Part shown: positions 12,101 through 24,773 of the stretch, piece after piece
Layout: each line of letters opens with the position of its first letter
How positions within the stretch are numbered: the first letter of the stretch is position 1
From: Volvox africanus
Taxonomy: Eukaryota; Chlorophyta; Chlorophyceae; Chlamydomonadales; Volvocaceae
Assembly (NCBI GenBank): GCA_030268105.1
Contig: BSDZ01000014.1
Span: 3,043,501 to 3,107,500 of the forward strand
Direction of reading: 5' to 3'
DNA length: 64,000 nt
Made by a program: the position numbers and the translations under genes
Notes under the pieces: model-generated
The model's input: the letters and a program-made list of their open reading frames with translations, nothing else
Told to the model about the DNA's origin: nothing
Database searches by the model: none

Positions 12101-14797
12101 TCACCGTGGATCCAGGAGCCGGAGGTGAGGCCGGCGAGGAGGTCATGGGAGATGTTGGGATCGAGAGCGCTTATCCTGCCTTGCAGCATATCACCCGGGG
12201 CATCGTCGTCCTGGGTGCAGACAGGTGCATTGCCCATAACCAAAAGAGGTTAATAAGTTTAGGCGGTGTGACGGTGTGACGGTGTGCAAAGAGAAGGTGC
12301 GTACATGAGGGGGCACGATGTGGGTGCTCAAAGATATGGGTGCTTAAAGATGTGGGTGCGCCGAAGCAAACCCAGCAGGATGTTGTCGGCGTTACAGGGT
12401 GGTGGTATACCCTGGAGACCAGGGTTGATGTCAAAGGGTTTCCTTTTCCTTTTATCAGCCACCAGCAACCATTCACCTAATCTCGGCGGTTCCCCGCTGC
12501 TCCCTGCTGCTAGAGGGAAGCCCTCGTGCCAGTAAGCTGTATGGGAAACGGAGGCAAAGACCGTATGGCGTCTCGGCTCTTATACACGTGTAAAGTGCGA
12601 CGACACGACCAATGCTTCCCACCACCAATGCCGGACCTAGCTACAAAAGGGGACGATGTCCACGCGACGCCTGCGTCGACTCACCCTTGACTTAAAAAGC
12701 TGCTCCGTGAGCTGAGTCACACTCGTCGCGTACGTCTGCACCACGTGGGGGTGACTGGCAAGGCGGCTAAGCAACGCTTCCCGCTGGCTGCGAGTGAGCT
12801 GGTCGTCATTGCTGCGGCGGGAGAAGAAAACGAATACGAGGAGGAAAAATAAAGAAGAAGAAGAAGATAGGCCGTTTGGGAGAAAGACAGACAACAGAAG
12901 ATGGCGGTGCGAGCCGGTGGCCGTGGGGCGTCAGGCTAGCAATAGCAGAAATGTGATACCTTTCGAAGCCGGCAAAGAATGAGTCTACATACTATCAATA
13001 TCTTAAACCCGCAAATCTGTTATATCGCCATGGATCACAGGTAGGGATCGCCAAGCGGGATCCCCACCTGTGGCCCCAATCAATCGCAAATGTTCACACA
13101 GCCCTTCAACTATGGTGCAGCCGCGGCACGACATTTGACGGCGGAATCACCCAGCTGTTGACCACCGTTGTAAAGTCACGCCTTCCTGCCTTCATCGCAT
13201 TACTTAACATTCATCCGTTGAGGAATGACCCAGACACTGTAAAACCCTTGCCACAGTGACCCAAGGTTGAATGTGCATTCAAAGACAAAAGACACCATTT
13301 TCACGCTTCCGAAGCAACTTCCGTGGCTCCCTTCCCTTAGGTTATAGTCCTCTCTTTGGCGGCCCACACGCGCGGCAGGTAGGACATGTGATGCCCCATC
13401 GTGTCCCCATAATGGGGCCACCCCATAAAGCCTCTCCTCCCACAAACGCCTCTCAAGATGCCTGTAGGCGGTTCGCTTTGGTTCAATAAGAGTTCGGCTC
13501 AGGTTTGTTGCAAACCCACAAGTCATGTACCTGCTTACGATAAACTTGATGGCGACCGTTACACCTCTCCATCGCCCGATATACACGCAGCCACCGCCAC
13601 CGCTCCCGATGAGCGCCATCTGCTGCATTTCGTGAAGCGTTGTCTCCAAGCCCAAGTTGTATAACGGTGACGCGAGCTTGCCGGTTCCACTGCAAGCCCC
13701 GCTGAGCACCGATGCCCCCACCGAGTGGCAGCCCCCGGTGGAGTTCACCCCTGTGGACTCGGTACTGCCACCGCTCTGAGGGACAAGGGCTGGGTTTCCC
13801 ATCAGTGCGTTGTTCACGGCCATGGCACTTGCACCTGGTGCAAGCGCCCCCGATACATCGAGCAAACCAGAGTCAAACGTGATGTCACCTCCCATGACGC
13901 TGTTGCATGTCCTGAAGGGTGACGAGTCGGCTGCCATTCCGTTCGATGTGTTTATGTGAGATGGCGGCTGCTGAGTACCGGAAAGGATCTGATTGTCCAC
14001 GCGGGCTGGACAGCTGCCATTTCCGGCTGCCCCCTCTGGCGCTAGCAAGGATGGCTTAACAGCTACCGGCTGAAGGGCACCGCAGGGGCCCATGCGGTTT
14101 CGCAGGATTGCGGCGCGATCGAGTTGCATGAGCACGTTGTGCCCGACAGGCTGAGAGCAACCACGCAACCCATCCACCGCCATGGCGGCCAGGTTTGTGG
14201 AGAAGGTAATGGAAGCAAGGGGAAAGGAAGGTTTACCGTGTGCCTCACCAAGGGCCATCAGTGCAGTTATTGCTCACCGTCACAGAGGCCGATGGTAGCT
14301 GCGCAGCTGGCGGCAAGGTGGGCAACCCCGGTTCAACAGCCGGCTCGAGCTCTATGACTTCGGAGTATACTGCAAGTCCATTTCCAGCACACAGCTCAGT
14401 AACAATGGATAGCTGAACTGCTGCTACAGAAATCATTAGTCGTACCGGTTATCTGGCTGTCTTGCGGGACATAAACTAGTCGTGGTCCGCCAGATGGAAG
14501 CAACACGGACGCTTGGTCGTTCGCGATGGATACAACGTCGGCAGATGGCTGCATAACTGGGCTGACAGGCGGAATCGGCTGGGACGGTGACTGAGAGCTT
14601 TTGCATGGGAGTGAAACGATATCAGGTATATCATGCAAATATTTCGATGGATACTGCGCTTGGCCCTCTAATATGCACCTGTTGGACAAAAGGCCAGGAT
14701 TGGGACCTGACACGACAGCCATCGATGCCTCTGTCGTGGAAGACTGTTTAAAACTCTGAAATAATTGCCCATTTTCCGAGGACAGGCAGCTGCCCAT
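6165..14797 (-). CDS. TKL-like Ser/Thr protein kinase with probable N-myristoylation and a large N-lobe insert
   Basis: Protein kinase. Thirteen exons keep frame from ATG 14797 to TGA 6165: 14797-14446, 14417-14278, 14150-13539, 12798-12685, 12210-11794, 11387-10785, 9843-9763, 9389-9348, 9073-8921, 8321-8286, 7894-7808, 7233-7146, 6517-6165 (3078 nt, 1025 aa). It starts MGSCLSS, a myristoylation/palmitoylation-type N-terminus, so membrane attachment is likely. Residues 1-342 are low complexity. Kinase motifs in order: Gly loop GSGGGGCVYIGRW, VAIK lysine near 365, HPHVVQTY, hinge VVMEYCDGGSL, catalytic loop HGDLKPGNVLL (about 829-839), VSDLG in place of DFG (851-855), APE (880-882), SDVYSFGVVLW, and RPSF near the end. 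About 340 Ser/Ala/Thr/Gly-rich residues (407-746) interrupt the N-lobe between the HPHVVQTY region and the hinge. All catalytic residues are present. Upstream coding exons cannot be excluded. The exact ligand or substrate is unknown. Confidence 0.85.
6893..6972. repeat. TTTA-type tetranucleotide repeat
   Basis: Runs of TTTATTTA with TTAC and TTAG variants, inside the last intron of the kinase gene. Confidence 0.8.
9531..9566. repeat. Perfect 16-bp stem hairpin in a kinase intron
   Basis: GTCGGGTCGGCCAGAG at 9531-9546 is followed by the 4-base spacer CGCC and its exact reverse complement CTCTGGCCGACCCGAC at 9551-9566. It lies in the intron between kinase exons 9843-9763 and 9389-9348. Confidence 0.9.
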
Positions 14798-15934
14798 AGC
14801 GACTTCAGCCGGCGTGTCACTTTGGTTCAACAAGTAAATGTTTGCTTCAAATGCATGAAACGGATGATATCATGAGACTACATTGCAACACTCTCTTCAA
14901 GCTAATGCCAAATTACCGGCATCTGTGTAATGCGTACACCTTTTACAGGCCTCGCTCATGTAACAGCATTCCAAGACATCGGGGCAAGCATATGTTCCAA
15001 ACGTACATATTGGTCACATCTGGTAACTATCAGGCCTGTAGCGACTGTCAGGTACTTCTCAGTCAATGTACGTTTCGTACTCCGAGCATTCTCACACAAA
15101 TGTGCCTTAACGACCTTCTGGACATCCTTCTTTTTTCATCAAAAATTTGACACGATCTGGGTTGACACAGTATACTAGCTGGGGTGACAACTCTTTGGTT
15201 GAAAATCAACGCGATCGTATTAATCCATCATGCATGCGCAGTTTGCTTGCTGCTTCATTACATCATCACGATGTGCAATGATAGATTTTGACATGATGGC
15301 ACCAGATGGCATAAAGCCCAATCGCATACGATGACTTACATACACATTACGCATCCCTGCAATTAAGGACAACTCCTCCACCCGCGGGCTGTCACGATAG
15401 GGTTATAAAAGGTTAATGGGATCTCCAGGATCAAAAGAGCTACAATCTACGATCTATGATTACGATCACGATTTATTCGGTGCGTGTCCCTGTCGGCGTG
15501 GAGAGCAATAACCCCGACGAGCATCCTCATTCTGACGCCCTCTTCGACTCTCCCAAAATTAGCACATCTAAACTCAGGACAGTAGGAACGTTTCAGTAAT
15601 GTATGCATCTGTACCAAGAATGATCAAGGGGGATGTATCATACCAGATGAAAGCAAAGGTTAGCACTTCATCTATTTAAAGTTTCGCAATATTTAATATA
15701 TATTTTACGCATGCATTGTTTGCAGCTTTGGATACCAATACTGCTTATCACAAGAACGCACCGGACTGCTGGTTAACTGAAAACCGAATACTGCAGTCAT
15801 TGTGAAATCCTTATAATCACAAGAAACGTGTTTAGACTTGGATGATAAGTTGCTTTGGGTGGTGTCTAATCTTAACATTCGCGCTGGACATGCTTTGTGG
15901 TGCTAGGTTTTGAACTACCAGCATTGGCGCAATC
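14798..15934. promoter_or_regulatory. Divergent promoter region between kinase and methyltransferase genes
   Basis: About 1.1 kb between the start codons of two divergently oriented genes. No conserved element can be named from sequence alone. The stretch from about 15600 to 15900 is AT-rich. An in-frame extension upstream of the kinase ATG (14798-14833) lacks another ATG. Confidence 0.4.
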
Positions 15935-18900
15935 ATGCTCTTCGCCTTCCTAAGGACGCTGCGCAGGCAGCTTGGATTAAGTGGGATCTATGATGCACTT
16001 GTTCAAAAATTTATTGATGCTACAGAAGCTGGGATGATACCGGATTTCATCTTACGCCTTGGAATTCGCTATCTTTTAAGCGTACGCGTAGCAGAGGTAA
16101 AGTCAGGATCTGTACATTTAGGATTCGAGTCACTGTCAATAATTAAACGCTGTCTGTGGCGGCGGGTGTCCCCGGCTGGCCGCTCTTTGCCAGGTTCCCA
16201 AAGACCATGGCAAACGGCTGCGACGGATTATCGCTTTCGTTCAGGAGCTCAAGGGGATGGAAATTGCGGTCAACACAGATGAAGCCAACGAACAGCATTA
16301 CGAGGTGGAGAAACCCACTGGTCTTAACGAGGGGGAGGGCTTCCACTTACCCTAGGAGCTCCTTTGTTTTTCTCTCCCCGCATAGGGATGGGGGCCAGAC
16401 CCCGGGGAACAGCCAGGTTGCTTAGCGGCGTCTCCAAAAGCATATGAGAAGTAATCACCTACCAATCCCAATCCGAATCCGCCTTCACTCTTGCCCATAA
16501 AACCCCTTGATAGAGTATGAATGGAACCATAATCCTTTTTCCACACATCGCCTGATGTAGTCTGTTGGGTTGGATCCGATTGGTCATGTTTCTGTATCTG
16601 CTAGAAGGGTGCACCAGAGTGGGCGTAATCTGCTCCACGAAGCTGATGCTCGTGACCATCCCCCTCTTTTCATCCCTATTCTTTTCACACATATTCAAGA
16701 AGCAAAACCCTTGCCGCAAAGTTGTCGTCGGTTCCCCATCCTTATATCTAATGTCATTTCTACTTCCATCGATGCCGTTACTGCATCTGCTGCTTACCAT
16801 TACCATTACCAGATCCCAACGTCGTACTACCAGCTGTGCCTGGGCTCTCACCTCAAGTACAGCAGCTGTCTGTACGGCAAGGAGAGCGACTCCCTGGAGC
16901 AAGCCGAGTACAATATGCTGGGTGAGGGCTCTGGGTTCCAGACGCCGGGGGTGCTCTGACCAGTGGTGTGAGGATATGAGGGAGTACCCTCTAGGGATGT
17001 AGACCAGTGCTGAAGCTGGTGGTACGACGTGGTAGGATAGCTGAGTAGCTGAGGGCTTAACTGATTGCTATTTATATCTTCTAGATTGGTCAGGCTAGGG
17101 ATACTAATCTTCTATACAAATTCAATTTCTTACTGTTACTACATCTATCACTATGGCTTGTTACAGGGGTGTTTCAGAGCTCAAGGTTGATAGACCGACA
17201 GGTCGTGACGGAGGCTGGGTTCTCCATGACGGGCGGTGTGGTATGTGCCCTCTCTTTCCGCAGATATGTACTGCAGCCATGCGCGGTTGTTCCCTGGACA
17301 GCGTGTTTTAGAGCTCGGTTGTGGCTGGGGCTCCTTCTCGCTGTTTGCTGCCGCCAGGTATCCGGCATCCACCTTCGTGGCAGTGTCTAACTCAGCCACA
17401 CAGAAGGCATTTATTGACGCGGAGGCGCGCAAGCGGGGCATTAACAACCTCACAGTGAGTGAGCAGGGGAGCGGGTGGCCGGGGGCCGGGTGGAAACAGG
17501 GGCCCAAATGGGAAGGTTGACGAAACACCAACATGAGCAAAGAGAGGCACAGAGAGAGAGAGAGGACGGAGAGGACAGAGGGCAGGAAAAAGGCGGCCCA
17601 GTCACAGGACGACACACACTGGTGAGCCGTTCGGGGGAGAGGTGCAATGGAGGGGCCGGGAGGGAAAGGGGTGTTGGGGCGTGTCTTCAGCACCGGAGTA
17701 CCCGGGCCCCGGCCTGGCCTGTGCGGGACGCCAGTGCGCCCTCATCGTATATTGTCCTGGTGAACTACACCCTGGTAGGTGCGTTTGCGCCACCCGCACC
17801 CGAGGAGGTGTGCCAGGAAGGTGCGGGTGCAGAGTGGATAGTGACAACCATTCTGGGGCTTGGAGACACGGAGAGAGGGGTAAGGTGTGCGCGCGCTGCC
17901 GGGGCGGCTGTCATTGCGTCCTACAGGATCTGTCTGTCCACTAATCAATTACCTAGCTCTCTTCACCGTTGCTAACCGTCCTCTTTTCAACCCAGGTGAT
18001 CACGGCCAACATGGTGGACTTCGAGGCTCCCGGAGAGCCGTACGACCGGGTGGTCTCCATCGAGATGTTCGAGCACATGAAGAACTACAAGCTGCTGCTG
18101 AAGAAGGTGCGGCCGGTCTGGAAGGGACCGAGTGCGAGGGCTGTGAGAGAGAGAAAGAGGGAGAGAGAGAGAGAGGCAGAGAGAGAGGCAGACAGCTGCC
18201 ATCATCATAACCATAACCGCCATCACAAAAACACCACAAACACCACTGCAGTGGCCCTTCATCACCCAGATCCACCAATACGTCGGTTCTTTCGTAGTTT
18301 GGTGTTGGGGTATCTGCCAGCGCTGCTTGTCGGTCGGTTGCTGCCGTATTTTACATCAAGACTGCACTTGACGCCAGGAATGTTTAAATCCCAACCCAGA
18401 GCCTCACCCTCGTGCACAGAGCTCCCGATGCCCTCCGCGTCCTCATCCTAATGCTGATGATGATGCTCACATCTCGCATCCTGTCATGTACGGGGGGTAT
18501 GACACACGTACCCGTACAGGTCTCGCGATGGATGAAGACCGGCGCCCTGTTGTTCGTACACATCTTCGTACACCGATCCATGCCGTACCACTTCGAGGTG
18601 CAATCCAAGGAAGGTAGGATCCTAGAACTGCTTGCCGCCCGACGCGAGGAACGTTCATATACGACGCATGGTGTGTCTGTTGCTCTGTACGGTGTTGTTA
18701 ACATTCGCTTATGGCGGTCTCATGAGCAGTTAGGGAAAATCGTTATCTCCGTTATAACCATTGTTATGGCCGTTATGACCTGACGCCAGGGACGAAGTTT
18801 AAGAACATGTAACGCTCTTCTCCGTTTCCCTCCCGCCGCCCGTTGAGGGTTGCGATGCTGCTGCCGGTAGTGAGATGTCGCTCGCTCTTGTTGCTATGTC

Positions 18901-20392
18901 ATCTTGACTGCTGTCACTGCTGCTGGTAATACGGCGCCACTGCCCCGGTCCTCCGGTCCTCCGGTCCCGCCGCAGACTGGATGAGCAAGTACTTCTTCAC
19001 GGGCGGCACCATGCCCTCACTGGACCTGCTGCTGTACTTCCAGGACGACCTGGTCATCCGAGACCAATGGTGGGAAACACGAGAGCGCACCCGTGCAGGC
19101 ATACGCATACACATTCCCCCACTATGTACTTGTGGAGATTGTGGATTGTGGACAATGGAGAAAGGACAAAGAAACCGCAACAGCTGATGTCCGCTCAGCG
19201 TGTACCGGTTCGAGTGCGTTTCCTGACCTCCCTCTTCCCGCACCTTCCCTTCCTGTCCAGACACTCCACATCTGGATTCCGTTCAACAGTTTTTTTTCCG
19301 ATTCCGATTGTAGACGTCTCACTTTCCCCGACCCGCTTCCCCGACCCGCTTCCCCTACCCGCTTCCTCGCTTGTATTCACTCCGAGCCAGGTACGTCAAC
19401 GGGCGCCACTATTCCCGGACTTTGGAGGAGTGGCTGGTGCGCCATGACCGCCACCGCAAACAGGTGGGAGTGACAAGGACAGATAGATAGGTTGATAGAC
19501 AGACAGACAGGTCTAGGTACTTGTTTCCCAGATGAAGCCCCAAGCTGGACGAGACAGGAAGTGCCCCCCATGCCCTCTTAGGGTTTTCTCGTTAAGTCTC
19601 CGATCCTGTCTCCTGCAGGTGGCGCACTTACGTCACCTCGCCTACGATCCCGTCTCTCCGGCGATGTCACATCCCTCACACGGCCCCTTCCCTCACACGG
19701 CCCCTCCATTCTGATCCAGATTCTTGGCATCCTGGATGGAGCCTACCAGGGCAGCAAGGACCCCGCGTACGTCTGGTACCACCGCTGGCGCGTTTTCTAC
19801 ATCGCATGCAGGTGCGATCGAGGGAGGGGAGCAGGGCGGGACCCTGTGGGGGGGGTATTTTGGGCGGGTGAGGGGGGAAGAGGTTTGCGGCAAATCTTCG
19901 GTCAGGGGACGTAGGTCAGGCGGGAGCGGACAGGAAGGAAAGGCTGCGCGGAAAGGCAGATGGTGGCAGTGGTGGTTGTGAGGGTAAAGGTGATGGTGGT
20001 GGTGGTGGGGATGACTCTTGTTTGGGGCCGTTTGGGGGTAACATCACCGCAACGCAACGCCAACCGGTATGTCCGTATCTCTATCTATCCCCGCCTGATT
20101 TCTTTGCTCATTCCTGATGCATCCCTACCCCATCTCCAATGCCCGCTGATCTTTTTTTGTATCTGCGCGTTTGCGTCAGGCCCTACATGGCCTCTGAGCT
20201 TCCTTGGGTACCTGTTCAGTATGATGCCACCACCTTATCCAGACCCTGCCTCGGGCACTACAGGCACCCGTTGCAGCCCTCACCCCCGTGTGCCCCCCCA
20301 CCTCATTTGTGACGTACCCGCGCAGCGAGCTGTTCCGTTACCGTGATGGCGAGGAGTGGGGCGTTGGACACTATCTGTTTGAGAAGCCCTAA
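15935..20392 (+). CDS. SAM-dependent methyltransferase, coclaurine N-methyltransferase / cyclopropane-fatty-acid synthase type
   Basis: Class I SAM methyltransferase matching plant coclaurine N-methyltransferase-like enzymes throughout. Ten exons keep frame from ATG 15935 to TAA 20392: 15935-16096, 16194-16304, 16813-16921, 17264-17454, 17996-18106, 18520-18613, 18976-19069, 19391-19463, 19720-19811, 20326-20392 (1104 nt, 367 aa; plant relatives about 355). Visible motifs: N-terminal helix [33 protein letters not shown], the SAM-binding [10 protein letters not shown] (about 142-151), [55 protein letters not shown] and the C-terminal [13 protein letters not shown]. No signal peptide is seen. 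The plant members methylate benzylisoquinoline amines, but most algal and plant homologues have unknown substrates, so the acceptor (amine or lipid acyl chain) is not assigned. Confidence 0.93.
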
Positions 20393-20866
20393 GAAGGGGG
20401 GCAGTGCAGTACGAAAGGCGCGGCGCGGTGCCGTGTAATGCATTCCTGCGCATTGCCGTGCATGCTGTGCTATGCTGTGCAGTCTGTGTGTGTCTCTGTG
20501 TGAACTCTCGACATCGAATCAATCCTCTTGACCTCCTTGAACAGATTCAGTATGCTGTGGATGGTCGTTGAGTCCGCGTCATGGACTGCGCGATTGCTCA
20601 ATACCTAATCGGGGACTGTACGGCGGTCGCAGTCGCCGTTACCCTCGCCTCCTACGATAACTCTCTCTCTGCCTCTGTCTCACGTGTTAGGACATTTGGA
20701 CGACCGGATATGACACGCTTGATCGGGAAACTTCCGCCCCCGATACCAAGGGGTACAATATGGAGCCGTTAGCACCACAACCCCAAACAGCATAGCACGT
20801 ATACATATGATAAGGCCCGAGAGTCAACAGCTCAAAAAGGTCGTACGGCTGTATTCAGTGGGGGCG

Positions 20867-20871
20867 TGTAA
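20867..20871 (+). terminator. Candidate TGTAA polyadenylation signal of the methyltransferase gene
   Basis: TGTAA is the usual polyadenylation signal in volvocine algae. This copy lies about 475 bases past the stop, a normal 3' UTR length for the group. Another TGTAA at 20434-20438 is only about 40 bases past the stop. Confidence 0.35.
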
Positions 20872-22354
20872 CAGGGGGAAGGGAAAGGCAGGGGAAGGCA
20901 GGGGAGCCAGTTACACTATTTTCCTCTGAAGCTCTTAGCTTACCTCTCCATCAAGGGGTCGTTTCCAGGATGTTTCAGGCTGGTACGTGCGGTGTTTTTT
21001 CGCGTGCCCGTTTGTAAGTCTTTGCTAATTTACTATTTGAGTATATTGGTATTTTTGCCCGGATACGCCGGAGCAGCTGGCGTGCGTCTGTAGTGTTGAA
21101 GTGCCGTACAGTGCCGCGTGCGCTCTGAGACAGAGAGGGGGTGTGGATTAAGCTAAAAGTCCAAACTCCCCTGTGATGAAAGGAAGGCGGACGATGAGAA
21201 AGTGTTTTCCTCGTGCAAACCCAATAATCGGACGGCTACCGGAATGATGGGGAGTCGGGCAACGGGGTGAGACTTCATGCTGCGATTGCGAGCGGAGCGG
21301 ATGACAAGCAATAAGGCACATTAATCTCTCGGATAAGCAGAGTCGGGTGTGCGGGTTTGCCCCTTCCTCTTATTTTGCGTCCTGCGCGTTTCCCTTCCGC
21401 ATACCTGATAGAATTTGGTAATCCATCGCGAAATGGAATCGCTATCTCGAAAATTATACGTCTATTTGTTGGTATTCGTTCTTATATACATCCCCTAATC
21501 CATACGTAAGCCGGTCCTTTCTACTCGTGGGTTTTTACGGATTTTGGTGCTTAGGGAAGGGGAGGAGAGGGGGATGTAAATGCGATGACGTTTTGGAATT
21601 CTCGTCGGTGGCGCTTCTGGAACAAGGAACACAAGGAACACTCTTCTGGGCGAGCGCCTTTGTACGACAGGGAATGACCCTTTGGTGTGGGACATTTGCC
21701 TTGAACAAGCAGTCTTTCAAAGAAGATATCAGCTGCGTTGTGAAAACCTGCACACCGGCGTACGACGTGGGGCGGTACCCCGCACATGCCCTTGCGGATC
21801 CCGAGGGCTGTACGGAAAAGGACTCTTAGAAATCTTAGAAATCTTAATGTCTTTACGTCACTGCGTCGTTTAGGATTTCCTTTGCCCGCCCTCCCCCCTA
21901 CTTACGCAGCATTTGGTGAGTTGTGTTCGCATTCTTACATCCCTATGGCAGGTGCCTCTGATGCATTGGGACAGAGATGAAGTCTGCCCGAAGCCGCCCT
22001 GGACCTGCGCCTCTCCACCTCCTCCCCCCCCGTCTCCTCGCTTCCGTTCCCGCCTGAACATACACGTACACACGTACATGCACAGACAGATAAACAACAA
22101 TAACCCCCTCCGCCCTCACAAAAGGGCCGTGATTTCCCCCGTGCCATGCCCTTCCCCTCCCATCGACCTCCCTATCGTGCTCTCAGGCCACTCCCTCATC
22201 CGCCAGCACATCATGATGATCATGCATCAAACACTCTACCTGTCTAAGCCGTACAGCTACACACAACCATCCATCTATTCATCGTCCCTCCAACGCACCC
22301 CCCTCCTACACGCTGTACAGCCGAAAACACTATCTAAGATAGCTACGGGGGGCT
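20872..22354. other. Convergent intergenic region
   Basis: Between the 3' ends of the methyltransferase (+) and UFD2 (-) genes. Short overlapping ORFs with no domain; nothing else recognised. Confidence 0.5.
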
Positions 22355-24741
22355 TCAGTGTGTGCGAGTCCGGCGCCAATCCGCAATCCTGGCCGCCAGC
22401 CCCTCATCAGATACCAGCTGCGCCTCCGTAAGGGGCAGTCGGGAGAAGGGGTCGGTGTTGTCTGAGAGCAGGTGGCGCAGAATGTTGGGTCGGTCGACCA
22501 CCACCCCGCTGGGCAGCATCACCGGATCCTGGGAACATCCAAAGAGACGGAGTATGTGTACGTGTGTATGTGTGGCTGGGAGTAAAACACGAAGGATCAC
22601 AGAAGCTCATAGTCGACATAACTGAGAAAGGAGAAAAAGGACAAAGCGGCGCTGCAGCGAAGTGAACCAAGGGTGGGTGGGATAAGAGCCGGAGTAAATC
22701 ACACGATCAAGTCGGTCGGTTCAACGACAGGCTTTTAACAGTATGGAATGTCTGACTTGTCCGTTCCTCCTCTCCCCCATCTCCCTCTCCCCGCTCCATC
22801 ACCCATCTTCATGTGTTTTGATTCATCCTTCCCGCAATGAAACCCCAAAACCCATCTCCCTCTTGCCTTCATGATCGTGAACATGATGGCACACAGGAAC
22901 TCCTCGGGCACGTCCTCGCCCATCACCTCATCCTCCGCCTCCGCCACACTGCTGGCAGCCAGTGCACGCTGGGACAGAGACTCCAGCTGATCGCGCTGAC
23001 TGAGAGATATAAGGCCCGCGACGTCCAGCACCGCCAGGGCCTGCAGGGAAAGCACCGGGACGGGTTGGGGGTTTGCGTTGGGGTTGGGTGGGGGTAGAAA
23101 AGAAGGGTGAAGACTGAGTGCGTACGGAGGAGTTTAGCTGAGAGAGACAGAAAGCAAATACAGTTACACTCCTGCTGTTGAGACGCGAATAACAAATTAC
23201 CCCTAACCACCATAACCACCACAACCACCACAATCAACCATTGCCGTGATATACAGCTGGGTGGGAGGATAGTACCAATATGGTGGGAGAGGCGGAAGAC
23301 GAGGAAATGTGAAAAATGCAGCTGAAGACCGGAAGGGAGTGGAGAAGGGATTTTGTATATTAAGGCGCTCCGAAACATGAAATGAATGCGGATCGTCGGA
23401 TTGCTTGTTCACTCGTTCACGATGTCCTGCGCAGCCAAGGGGCCCGGCATCCCCTCCCCCACCTCCCTCCCCCACCTCCAACCCCCACCTCCCTCCCCCA
23501 CCTCCAAGAAGTATTCGGGTTTGAAGGACCGCTTGTCGCTGCCCACCGCCGCCGCAAACACCGGCGCTGCGGCCCCCGCGCCGGCGTTGGCCGCGATGAC
23601 CCGATCGATGGAGTCAACGTGGAGGTAGACCGTCACTAATCCACGCAGCAACAACCTGCAACCACCAACCACCAACCACCAACAGAAAATAAGTTTCGAA
23701 ACCATTCGTAACTCTGTGAAAATTTAAAATAACTTGAAAGTTTTAAAGCTTTTGCAAGGCTCTGCTTCGTTAAGCTCTCAGGACAAACCATGACAAGATT
23801 GGATGGGGAATTCTTAGGCTTTCGTGTGTATTCTCACTTATTTCGTCCTAGCTGCTTGTGAGGGGATATGTGGTTCCATAATGCACTGCATAACGACTTC
23901 ATTCAAAATTTCATTGCAGTACAAATGTGCATGCCGCACAAACACACACACATATGCATTCACACACACACACATACATACACCCTCTCCCCCTCTCCTC
24001 GGCTGTGCACACAGACAGACCACGCGCCTCACCGAGCGTTGAAGTTGTACTTCTCGGGGTTCCGTACTCTCAGCAGGCGGCGCTCCGGCCCCACCAGGTA
24101 CTTGAGGAAGTAGTTGAGGGAGTCCCTCAGCCGCTCCACCATATGGGGCTGGAGCAGAGTGCGGGTAGTGTCGGCCTAGGGGGGGTGAGGGGGAGGCGAA
24201 TGAAACGAACACCAGCTGGTGCTGATACTGTAGAAACGAGGACTATGGGAGGGTTGAATGATGGCTGTCGTCGTCGGAAGTCGGAAAAGTGGAAAGAAGC
24301 TGTGATGTAAACTAGGTGATCGCCAAGGCCGCGAAGTAAAGCGGGAGGGGAGGGGGAATAAAGGGGGCGATTGTGTATGCGTGTGTGTGGCGGGGGGGAG
24401 TTGGGCGATTGTTTGCGATTGATTGTTTTTGGGGGAAGAAGATCAGCGCAACAGCAAGCTCGATTAACGCGGGACGGGGAACCGAAAACAAAACTTGTGG
24501 GGCCGGGGGAGGAGGAGGAAGGGGGGAAGAGGGTGCAGTTACGAGAGGGTTTGCTAAACAGAGAGCTCGAGGGTGGGGGGATATACGACAGAGCTCAGAG
24601 CTCAGCGGGGGAGGTGGGGAGGTGCAGCGGGTGTGTGTATGGAGCATTCGATTTCTCTCACCCCCTCCCGTTCCCGCTTTCTCTAGTCCCCACACCCCTT
24701 CTCTCCCCTCCCGATTCCCCGTCTCCCTCCCAAACACAAGC

Positions 24742-24773
<32 letters not shown>

